A stretch of DNA of 64,000 bases from Silene conica. Lineage: Eukaryota; Streptophyta; Magnoliopsida; Caryophyllales; Caryophyllaceae. The stretch spans positions 24,033,079 through 24,097,078 of the forward strand of contig CM055313.2 in NCBI GenBank assembly GCA_029255685.2, given 5' to 3'. The translations under genes were made by a program, and so were the position numbers. Below the pieces are notes generated by a model, which was given only the letters and a program-made list of their open reading frames with translations, did no database searches and had not been told where the DNA came from. This document shows positions 9,353 to 20,280 of this stretch, one piece after another. Position 1 is the first letter of the stretch; every line of letters starts with the position of its first letter.

Positions 9353-12106
9353 CTAAAAAGGGTCAAAGTAAGAAACTTCAACCTTACCGATAAATTCGTT
9401 CTCTCCGCGGAAGTGCTTTACATACTGGCCATTGACTTTGAACCTCTCACCAGATGAGGTTTCTAACTCTATTGACCCAAATTTTGAGACAGCTGTGATG
9501 GTGTAGGGTCCGCTCCACCTGGATTTCAGCTTACCAGGAAAAAGACGAATACGAGCATTAAAAAGCAACACCCTATCACCTACCTGAAAATCACGCCTAA
9601 TGATTCTCTTGTCGTGCCAGCGCTTTGTTTTCTCTTTGTAAATCCTGGCATTGTCATAGGCTAACAACCTGAATTCTTCTAACTCATTGAGCTGCAACAA
9701 ACGTTTCTTACGGGAAAGATTAGGGTCTAAATTAAGATCACATATAGCCCACCAAGACTTACGTTCTAACTCTACTGGTAAATGACAAGTCTTACCATAA
9801 ATCAACCGGAATGGTGACATTCCTATTGGGGTTTTGAACGCGGTTCTATAGGCCCATAAAACATCATCAAGTTTTAGACTCCAATCTTTCCTAGACTTAG
9901 AAACAACTTTGGCTAGGGTCTCTTTGAGTTCCCTATTAGAGATCTCAACTTGACCACTAGTCTGAGGGTGATAAGCTAAACCCCTACGATGTTGGACACC
10001 GAATTTATTTAACAAGTCACCTAAGCGTTTCTCCTTAAAATGCATACCTCCATCACTTATGACAACCCTAGGGACACCAAAACGAGGAAATATGATTTTT
10101 TTAAACATCTTAATAACAGCCTTTGCATCATAATGAGGAGTAGCAATAGCTTCTACCCACTTAGACACATAATCAACAGCTACAAGAATATACCTGTTAC
10201 CTTGACTACTGGGAAAAGGTCCTTGATAGTCAATGCCCCAGACATCAAAGATCTCTACTTCTAAAATACCAACCTGCGGCATCTCATGTCTTTTTGAGAC
10301 ATTCCCAGTTCTTTGACAGGCGTCACAGCTACATACAAAATTCCTACAGTCAGCATGCAAAGTAGGCCAATAAAAACCAGACTGTAATACCTTGGCCACG
10401 GTCCTGGATGGACCGTGGTGACCACCATATGCAGAAGAGTGACATGCTTCCAGAATGTCCTTCACCTCCCATTGGGGGACGCATCTCCGGATGAGTCCAT
10501 CTCCGCATTCTTTGAAAACATAAGGGTCATCCCAAAAATACTGTTTTGCATCAAACATAAATCTCTTCTTTTGTTGCCATGACAACTCAGGAGGGATTTT
10601 ACATGTGACAGCAAAGTTAGCAAAATCAGCATACCAAGGAGGGGGGTAAGAGCCTGAACTATTAATGATAAATAAGCTCTCATCAGGAAATGAATCATCA
10701 ATAGCTAAAGAATCTTCCCCATCGGTCAGCTGCAGGCGAGATAGGTGGTTAGCTACCACGTTTTCCGCGCCTTTCTTGTCCCTTATCTCAATATCAAACT
10801 CTTGGAGAAGGAGTATCCACCTTAAAAGCCTTGGCTTTGAATCCTTCTTCTGAAAAAGACCTTTCAAAGCTGCATGGTCAGTGTAAACAATTACCTTATT
10901 ACCTACTAAATAGGACCTGAATTTTTCTAAGGCAAAGATCACAGCTAGCATCTCCTTCTCAGTGGTGAAATAGTTGACTTGAGTCTCATCTAGGGCGCGG
11001 CTCGCATAGTATATAGCATTAAGAGCCCTGTTCTTCCTTTGACCTAGCACAGCACCTACAGCGTAGTCACTAGCATCGCACATGATCTCAAATGGGAGAT
11101 CCCAATCTGGTGGCTGAATGATCGGTGCTGAGATCAAAGCTTCCTTCAACCTGTTAAAAGCTGAAAGGCACTCATCAGTAAAATCAAAGACAACATCTTT
11201 AAGGAGCAACTGTGTAAGTGGTTTAGCAATCTTAGAAAAGTCCTTAATGAAACGCCTGTAAAAACATGCGTGTCCTAAGAAACTTCTCACCCCCTTAACA
11301 TTAACAGGAGGAGGTAATTGCTCAATCACCTGCACTTTTGCTTTATCTACATGTATACCTTTATCAGAAATTAGATGCCCTAACACTACCCCTTCAGTAA
11401 CCATAAACTGACACTTTTCCCAGTTTAAGACAAGATTTACATCAATACATCGCTGCAAGACTTTATCAAGATTAGCTAAGCATTGATCAAAAGCATTACC
11501 ATAAACAGAGAAATCATCCATAAATACCTCCATAATGTTTTGTATAAAGTCAGAAAAGATACCCATCATACACCTTTGAAAGGTAGCAGGAGCATTACAT
11601 AACCCAAAAGGCATCCTACGATAAGCAAACACACCCTGTGGACAAGTAAAAGTGGTCTTACTCTGATCATCAAGATGGATGGGAATCTGGAAAAAACCTG
11701 AATAACCATCTAGAAAACAGAAGAATTTATTAGAAGCTAGTCTTTCAGTCATTTGGTGAACAAAAGGAAGGGGGAAATGGTCTTTCTTGGTGGCGGCATT
11801 TAACTGTCTATAATCAATGCACATCCGCCACCCAGTTACAACTCTAGTGGGTATTAACTCATTTTTGTCATTTTTAACCACTGTGGTTCCTCCTTTCTTA
11901 GGAACCACCTGAACTGGGCTAACCCACTTGGAGTTGCCAACTGAATAGATAATACCTGCATCAAGAAGTTTCATTACCTCAGCCATAACCACATCCTGCA
12001 TCTTAGGATTCAACTTACGTTGTCCTTGTCTATAAGGCTTATGCCCTTCCTCTAACTCTATTCTGTGCATGCAAACATCAGGGCTTATGCCCTTAATATC
12101 ATCCAT
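9353..12106 (-). pseudogene. Athila pol: reverse transcriptase, RNase H, integrase
   Basis: This is a long open stretch of about 917 codons. Reverse transcriptase covers roughly residues 40-300 and includes the FMDD active-site box near residue 195. RNase H follows, with a [12 protein letters not shown] strand and a YTDHAALK motif. Integrase has an HHCC zinc finger (CSCDACQR end) and a DDE core ([16 protein letters not shown]), then a short C-terminal domain. In the family it copies the element RNA into DNA and inserts it. The stretch looks largely preserved, in keeping with the low LTR divergence. It is part of a broken element. Confidence 0.92.
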
Positions 12107-14504
12107 ATAAAGAATAACCTAAAGCTTTCCTATTCTTTTTGAGAACAGTCATTAAGGCAGAAAGTTGGTCAGGATCAAGTTTAGAACTAACAATTGCAGG
12201 GTACTGTTCAGTATCATCTAAGAAAACATACTTAAGATTAGGAGGAAGTGGCTTACGCTCTGGTACCTTTACCTCAGTGGCCTGAACAGAATCAGTACTA
12301 ATGGAATAGCACATGTTTACCAGATTTGCATTAGCCAGGCTTATGAGTTTCTCATTCTCTTCTTCAGTAAACTCATACTCCTCTTCCTCTGCTTCTATCA
12401 CATCCAGCTCTTCGGCATCCTCAGCTGGATTACCTGCACACTTATCCAAAACTGTCAGATCATCTAAGGGGTCCTTGGTCAAGGATTCCCTCCAATTAAG
12501 GATAACATTCCTGTCTATAATATCAACGGAGTAACAAGTATCATCAGTAGGAATAGTTGCTTTATGGGCAAGACTAAACTCGATAGTGTCATCTCCAACC
12601 TCTAGAGTAATGATCCCGCGTTTGACATCTATTACAGCCCCAGCTGTGTGTAAAAATGGTCTACCTAAGATAATGGGTATTTGACTATCCTCAGCAATGT
12701 CTAAAACAACGAAATCAACAGGAATAAAGAACTTTCCCACTCTAACAGGGACATCCTCTAAGACCCCTAATGGTCTTTGGGTTGATCTATCAGCCATCTG
12801 TAGGGTAATATTGGTGACTTTGAGTCTACCTAGACTAAGTCTTTCACAAACAGAATATGACATAACACTGACACTAGCCCCTAGATCACAAAGGGCTTTC
12901 CCTATAATATGATTACCTATGGTACAAGGGATAGAAAAACTATCTGGGTCTTTTAACTTGGGTGCTATATTATTTTGTGAAAGAACATAACATTCCTCCA
13001 CAAAAGCAACAGCACCGTCGTCCTGAAAATTCCTCTTACGACTCAAAATATCTTTCATGAATTTAGCATAAGAAGGTACCTGGGTAATTAAATCAGTAAA
13101 AGGGATGGTTACCTCAAGATTCTTCATCATCTCCAAAAACTTACCGAACTTCCGATCCTCTTTTGAATTTTTCAGTCTTTCGGGATAAGGAACGGTGACA
13201 TTAGCCATAGGATCAGCAACCTTTGGCTTTTTCAGCTGTAATATCTCGGTGAGGCCTTGAATGAGGGAGGGATCCAGCGATTCGGGAGTTAAATCTGCAT
13301 TCTGCTCAGGGACACTGGTCGGTCGACCTGGCGTAGAGGTCGGTCGACCAGACTCTGTATCATCGGAATTTTTTTGTTTTCCAAATATCGATCTCACGTC
13401 AGGAATCGAGGTCGGTCGACCTACAGTAGGGGTCGGTCGACCTCCTGACCTGTTGACGGGATCAGTTTCTTCGTTTTGAACTTCAGCAGAATTATCCTTT
13501 GGGGCTGGTCCTTCATAAGCACGACCACTCCTAAGATTTATAACGTTCAGCGTCTCCATGGGTCCTTCACAACTAGCTGGAGAGCTAGTTATTTGGTTGG
13601 CTATGTTTATCAATTGTTCTTCAAAAACCTTTGTGGAAGCAATTTGAGCCTTTCCCATCTCTATAACCTGTCTTGTTAGGACACGAACAAGCTCTCTCAA
13701 TTCCACAATCTCACCCGTATTGTCTACCGTAGTAACTAGGTTCGCACTTTCAAGCTTCAGCTGGGTTGCCTCAAGCTTTTCAAAACGGGCTTCAACGGTT
13801 GTCTCAAGAGCCATCACTCTATTCATCTCCACATTCAGCCTTCGCGAATTCCCACGTGAACTCTTAAAGGCAGCCCTATGCACCGCCATGTCTTCAATGG
13901 TTTCCCAACCCTTCATATGGTTGGTGTTGTTCTGGAATCTCCCACTGGCGGCCGCATCAAGAATCACCTTGTAATCATCGTAAAGGGCGTTGTAAAATTG
14001 GTTACATAAGTACCATTGTTGAAAGTTATGGTGAGGGATAGAACGGACCAAATTCTTGAACCGATCCCATGCTTCACAGAATCCTTCATCTGGCCCTTGT
14101 TGAAAGTTAGTGATTTGGCTTCTCAAGTCATCGGCCTTTGCAAGGGGAAATTATTTCCTATAAAAAGCCAATGCCAAAGAAGTCCAATCCGTAACCTTCT
14201 CAGCTGCCCTATCAAGGTAACGGTACCAATCCCGCGCGACATCTTTTAATGAATACAGGAACATCATTGCCAGTACCTCATCCCGAGTTACCCCGGCAGG
14301 TATGCGTATGGAACAACAATAATCCGTGAATGTCGTAACATGCTTCAACGGATCCTCGTTGGGTAGACCGGAAAACTGACTCCGTTCCACCAGAATGATG
14401 TTATTCGAGTGGAGCTCAAAGGAACCAGTGGTGGGAGTAGGCAAGGCGAATCCTTTTGGTAAATCTTGAGCCTTTGGCTGTAGGTGGTCATAAATAGAAT
14501 CCAT
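12099..14504 (-). pseudogene. Athila gag and retropepsin-type protease region
   Basis: The N-terminal gag part (near 14504 downward) contains the RDWYRYLDR capsid-like segment of plant gypsy gag. A central linker holds two GRPTxxxGRPT repeats encoded by the 21-bp-spaced motif pairs. The protease has the DLGASVSVM active-site region near 12840 and ILGRPFL further on. Gag packages the RNA and the protease matures the polyprotein. A few breaks are present over this region and its neighbours. Fossil. Confidence 0.88.
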
Positions 14505-14662
14505 GTCTAAACAAGAGAGTACTCAAGCCTTCCTCTTAAAAACCTGTCTTCTAGTATGCAGAAAACAACACTAGAGGAAAAGGTAAGAAACAGTCTTAAG
14601 GAACCTAAGTTCCTTAAGACAAGAAAAATAAACTAAAAACTAACAAACAAAATTATACCGTC
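14505..14662 (-). other. Athila 5' leader between primer site and gag
   Basis: This is an untranslated leader of about 160 bp, with the repeated phrase 'cttaaggaacctaagttcc' (an inverted repeat at about 14594-14622) that could fold as a hairpin. No ORF is seen. Confidence 0.5.
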
Positions 14663-14680
14663 TCCCCGGCAACGGCGCCA
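14663..14680 (-). other. Primer-binding site, tRNA-Asp type
   Basis: The minus strand reads TGGCGCCGTTGCCGGGGA, the complement of the 3' end of plant tRNA-Asp as used by Athila/Tat elements. It lies 5 nt inside the 5' LTR. Confidence 0.9.
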
Positions 14681-14685
14681 AAATT

Positions 14686-15931
14686 TGACACCCGTCGTTG
14701 AGGGGTGCCAAAGATAAGATTTATAAAACCTCAGCTTAAATTAGACAGGATAAGTCAAGGTTCGAACCACAAGGAGACAAGGTTAATTATGTTTGCGAAT
14801 TTTAAGTCTATTTCAAGTAACCAAAAAAGGGGGGTTGATTTAAGGTTTGAACTAACAACTAAAAGAGAAAATAAACTAGAGAATTAAAATAAGATAAAAA
14901 GGAGACTAGGAACTTTGGTTCCCCATGGTCAAAACAAGTCAATGAAAGTTAAAATAACCAAATAACACAATCCCAAGGAACAAAGAATAAACCTTTAGGT
15001 CAATATTCTACCCAATCCTTACGGTCTTAGGGTTCCTAGAAAAGCACTAAACTTTCGTTCATGTGGCAATCCCAAAGTTGTTGTTAAACTAATCCTAATA
15101 ATCTCTCAATCTTAAGGATTAGTTCACCAACAACAATGGGGGATTGGTAATTCAATCATTAAACTATCAAAATTAAAACTTTACCATGGTTCCCCTAATT
15201 CCTAATCACAAGAATTAGCTATGCATACTTTTAATTATGAAACTAACAATAACAAGAACTAAGAACATTAAAGGAATCAACATAATTAAAGATGACAATA
15301 AAGGGGAAAGCGTGTATTGAGAAACAACAATAAGATGAACAACAAGATTAAATTAAAAGGAAAGATTAATTGTAGCAAACTTACAACTTAATTGGAATTA
15401 AGAACAAAAGATGAGAACTTGGAATAAAATCTCTTTCTAACTATGGAGTTTTGAATAACATGGAGTGCTTGACCTAATTTTCGTGCTTAGGTCTCCTTAA
15501 ATAAGTTCTAATCACAAGATTAGGTAAGTAAAACACGAAATAAAAGACGCGGACACAGCTTCTGGGTCGGTCGACCTCTTATCCGGGTCGGTCGACCGCT
15601 TCTGTTGGCACTGGGCTTTTCCGTATTCTGGGCTTAGGTCGGTCGACCCCTTTGGTGGGTCGGTCGACCTTTTCCTGTGCGTATTAGCTTGAATTAGGCC
15701 CATAAACAACACATTGGATGTGCAACCGGATCCTTGCTCCGCATTATTACTCAAAACAGCTTCCGGAGGACGATTAAAGTTCAGTTTTGTCCACTTCCGC
15801 GTATTTCTACATTTAAAACATAGAAATGCCGAAGTAAACCGTTTCGGGAGAAATAGCAACTAAAAGTCACAAAAATATAAGAAAATACGTGCCAAAAGAA
15901 TAAATAAAATGCATAAAATAGGCACGTATCA
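14686..15931 (-). repeat. Athila 5' LTR, complete (1246 bp)
   Basis: It is bounded by TG and CA. On the minus strand it begins TGATACGTGCC at 15931 and ends next to the primer site. It contains motif pairs at 15565/15586 and about 15637/15658, matching those of the left LTR. Confidence 0.95.
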
Positions 15932-16012
15932 ATTGTTATACGTTTCGTTACCGTTATGGGATGGTGAACTTCGGGACGAAGTTCATTTTAAGGAGGGAAG
16001 ACTGTAATACCC
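15932..16012 (+). mobile_element. 3' internal end of a Tekay-like Ty3/gypsy element with polypurine tract (fossil)
   Basis: The phrase 'gaacttcgggacgaagttc' followed by AAGGAGGGAAGAC and then TGTAATACC is the pol end, polypurine tract and LTR start of a Tekay/Del-type chromovirus. The same junction occurs at 36085-36130. The rest of this element lies left of the window, because the Athila element is inserted here. Confidence 0.8.
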
Positions 16013-16254
16013 CGTATTTTAGCCTCGGTCAACGACATTCAAACTCTGTTTTATACAAGTATTTCAAATGGAATGTTTATAAAGTATTTTACGTAAACTG
16101 TTATTATTTTATAAATCGTATTTCTACGATTATTTTGCATTTCATAATTATTTTATATTTGATGGTTATTTCATCAAATGACATTTCATTCATATTTCTT
16201 TAATTTTAATAATATATATTTATAATCCAAATATATCCCTATATTATATTCTCA

Positions 16255-19200
16255 CTAGTATTTTTGCCCGTGCGATGCACGGATACTAAATTAATTTGTG
16301 GTATACATAAATTTTTCACCATGTAAATCAAAAATAAATCATAAGACTTTTTTTATATAAAAATAGTATTAGTTCGTTCTATACATGTGTTATTTTGTTA
16401 ATAAATTACCTCATTTATATTCATTTCTGTCATTAATGTTACCACCAACTCGCCACAATCTTTTATAGTACCACACGAAAGAACCCTTCAAACCACTATT
16501 CTTATTCTTCATACAACACATGAAACGATCCACAATCCAAAGCCACACCTACAATCTATCATGAAATTAATCATCAAATGCTATTTACTCATCTTTATTG
16601 CTACCTCAAACAATCATCTAACTCATCATCGACACTCTTTCCTAGCTTCCAATACACACCTAAAATATTCAAGTCACCCCTCCTTCACGAAACATCCGGA
16701 CTTATCTCTCAATGTTAGCTCTCCCTTTGAAAAGTTCATTCATCTATCAGAAACCTAGCTAACTTCTACTTCAAAATCGATCTTGTTTGAATGAGAAATC
16801 GTTGATGGGGAAAACAAAAATATGCAAATTTTTTTGTTTGGTTAACAAAAAAGGTATGGGAGAAGTGTTAAAGAATGAATGAATGGTGGATGCAACACTC
16901 GAGATGTTACATTGAAATTTGGTGTAACAAACCACAATGTTTTTTTAATCACCAAGACAAAAAAGTAATCTAGTTAAACGTTAACAATACTATATTGACA
17001 TGATATTTATTAACATTTGATTACTTATTTTTGTATTTCACAAGAAAAAACAAAATTGAGTTTACATGATATTTCAGAGATTTTTAACTTATTTTTATAG
17101 CATCTATGTCTGAGTCATTTACACATAATACAACCTTGAAATAAATTCATCTACTTCATCAGTTTTCTTGCTACATACCCCCTCCCCATTTTTCACACCA
17201 TTGAGGCATTGTTCGTACCCTTTTCACTCAAATAACCAACTTGACCATCATAACAACCTCATCGTATCTATATTTACTTGTACTACTCAAATCGCATTCT
17301 TAAATGTCGGAAAACAACTATATCCTCAAGACATTTACCTCCTACCTCCAGACCTATCTATCGCGATATAATACTGACATCATGACATATACTTCCTTAA
17401 TTTTTATCTAATGTTTCCACATTCTATTTTTGTACAATTTAATCCAATGTTTTCCTTCCATACTTGGTAAAATAATTGACATAAATATCGTCTTCTATTT
17501 GTTGTATTTACAATGTTATCATTGCAAATTTGCAACTCCAACTCCATATTACGACATCTTTTTATACACACCCCTAAATATTTCAAAGAATACTCCCACA
17601 AAAAACACTATAACGCCATTCACATTAAAAATTATACCCCGACCCAATGGAGCATTTAATAGGACTGAAGAGAGTATAACATTTGATTGTTTAGTTGTGT
17701 CCAACAAAGTAACAAAATTGAGTTTATACACGTGATATTTTAAATGTTTTCAGCCTATATTTATATATTTGTCGGTTCTTATCTCATATAATACACATTT
17801 TCAAATAAAATTTATTCATTTACCTTCTCCAATCAATATCTCACGTTATCCGCTTTTTCACAAATTCAACCCTTTCGACCCGACTAACCAACCAAACCCA
17901 TCAGAATCAACCTTAACTATATTCATATCCCTAAACAACTAAGCCCTACATATGAATATATTTTTCTATCTTCTAAATCACACTCGTAAACGTCGGGGAG
18001 TAATCCAACCCATGGAGTACCCTTTTACCCACTTAACCAACTTAACCAATAAAATCAATTGTAAAATGTATCCCTGAAAACCTCAACCTACTAACATTTT
18101 TGTACTACTCTCACACTCTTCAACGTCGTGGAGTAACTCTACCCCAAGACACTTACCTCCTCTCTCAAAACCTACTTACCCCCACCGCTCGAAACAATAG
18201 ATATATCCAATATAAAATCAAACCCCGCCCTATAACAATCAAAATTGAGTATGCATACATGCATGTTAACTTTAGAGATTTTTAAGTTCTTTTCATAACA
18301 TTTGTGTCTACGTTATTATCACATAAAGTAGAATTTTGAAATAAAATTTATCTACCAATGTACTTGCTCAACTGTTCTAATCATTCTGTAGTACGTACGC
18401 AACTTTTTTCGACAGCGTTTAGGTATTCGTCATACCCTTCTCACATAACTATGCAACTTGACTAATATAATCAATCATATCCCTAAACAACCCTACCCTA
18501 TAGACATTTTCTTGTGCAACTTACATCACACTTTTAAACGTCGAAGAGTAACTCTATCCCCCAAGATACTTACCTCTTCCCTCGAGATCTATTTATCTCC
18601 ATCCCTAAACAAATGGACACATACAATTTAAAATCAACTCTTACCCTATAAAACAATGTCACACTGTAAAAAATAAGTTGAAAATATGGAGAAATAAAAA
18701 AATACGAACTATAATAAACTATAATCTAATACTTATTAAAAATATTTTTCATCTTTTCACGGCTTATTTTATCCGTCTCGGAAACACCATTTATTTGTCA
18801 TTACTTTGTTGTATGAATACCTTCTAATACCCACTTGCATTTCATCTCATCAACGCAATTATTCCGCTTAACTCAGATCACCGAAATCATTATAATCTTT
18901 AATAACTATGTATTTATATTTATACTCCTTAAATCGTAACTTGACAGCCTAACTAACCAACTTGATCCTCAAAATCATAAACTGTATTCTTGAACATCTC
19001 TGACCAATTTGCTTGTACTACTCAAATAATACTCTTAAACGTCGGAGAGTAACCATATCCCTGAAGACACTTACCTCCTCCCTCAAAACCTATCTACCTC
19101 CGCCCCCGTAAAAAAAATATGTCATTTTATAACACAATGTCTCATCATTAAGTAATAAGGTGAAAATATGTAGGAATAAATATTGTTATTTATAAAATAC

Positions 19201-20280
19201 CTTTCAATACCCATTTAAACACATATCATCTACACAATTATTCCACTTCACGCACCTATCTACATCATCATTGTGTCTTTAATATTTATATTTATACTAA
19301 TTAAATCCAAATTTGACATTTTTGGGGTTTCTCTAAAGTATAACATATTTCGCATTTATCTTATTTTCTTTTTACTTAATTAAAGAAATGATCTCATTTC
19401 TTTCGCATAATTAAGTACGAAAGTGCATAATATTTACTTGAACAATAGTGCTACTCTTGTACCAAAAAATAGTAGTGTTGCTCTTAATTTGATCGAATAT
19501 GATTGATCACAAATGCTCCTTTTGGGTAGGAATTTGTTTAGACTTAAATATTTAACTAATTTCATTTATTAGTTCCACACATTTTTAATTAAAATGGAGG
19601 TATTCATTTAAGTTTGAATGGTCGAGTAATATGTAAAAGATAAGAACATAATGTATAAGAAAAAGTAAAAAATTTCTCTTATTATTCTTACATCCCCGTG
19701 AGACTATTTTTGACTCATTTTAATGTTAAGGTGATGACAAACTAAATTAGTTCTTTTTTACGCTTTCCCATTTTCATTTTTAATAGAAATGCTGAACAAT
19801 ATTAATAACCTTAAATAGTAAGTATATAAATATTAAAAATAATGTTATAAGATAGGAAAATTGTAAATAATCAATTATTCTAATTCATTTCCGATTTTCA
19901 TTTTCAATAAAAACGTTGAATAAAGTTAATAAACTCAAATAGTAAGTATATAAATATTAAAGAATAATAATGTTCTAAATTTAATAGTAAAATTTTAAAT
20001 AATCGGCTATTTTTTATTTTTCTAAATCTAATAGAAAAGTTGTAAATAATTTATTATTTTCTTATTTTCTAATTCTAATAGGAAAATTATAAATAAATTA
20101 TTTTCTAAACAACTATTTACTAATTTTCTAATTCTAATAAAAAAACTTGTAAATAATTAATTATCTCCTAATTCTAGTAGAAAAATGGTAAATAAATAAT
20201 TATTTATAAATAAGTGTTTTGTAAAAGGTGGAGACTACTACGTGCTTAGAAAAAAAGCTTCCTTTAATTATATATATTGA
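16255..20280 (-). mobile_element. Non-autonomous Helitron (about 4.0 kb)
   Basis: On the minus strand the 3' end is a hairpin CCGTGCATCGCACGG followed by a short spacer and CTAG, with T as the next base (the host A/T site). The 5' end is TCAATATATATAATTAAAGG at 20280, next to the host T. This is the TC...hairpin-CTRR structure of Helitrons, which leave no target duplication. No Rep/helicase coding is seen. The exact 5' end could shift by 4 bp because TTGA is repeated. Confidence 0.7.
17270..19110. repeat. Dispersed degenerate repeats inside the Helitron
   Basis: A module of about 90 bp recurs near 17276, 17965, 18100, 18512 and 19012. It contains 'cttgtactactc', 'aaacgtcggagagtaac', 'cccaagacacttacctcc' and 'aaacctatctacctcc'. 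Each copy sits in a longer degenerate unit. No frame is kept between copies, so a coding origin is not evident. Confidence 0.7.

Larger units (their letters stand above)
1..15931 (-). mobile_element. Athila-type Ty3/gypsy LTR retrotransposon (fossil), left LTR clipped by window edge
   Basis: The minus strand reads LTR, tRNA-Asp primer site, gag, protease, RT, RNase H, integrase, an env-like 3' ORF, polypurine tract, LTR. The order and the extra 3' ORF are those of the Athila lineage. The two LTRs differ at about 20 sites over 1187 compared bases by eye (about 1.7 percent), which suggests insertion roughly 0.6-1.2 million years ago at commonly used plant rates. It is broken: a few breaks in coding regions plus one nested CACTA insertion. 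It lies inside the 3' end of an older Tekay-like element, whose sequence resumes at 15932. The left target duplication is outside the window. Confidence 0.93.
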
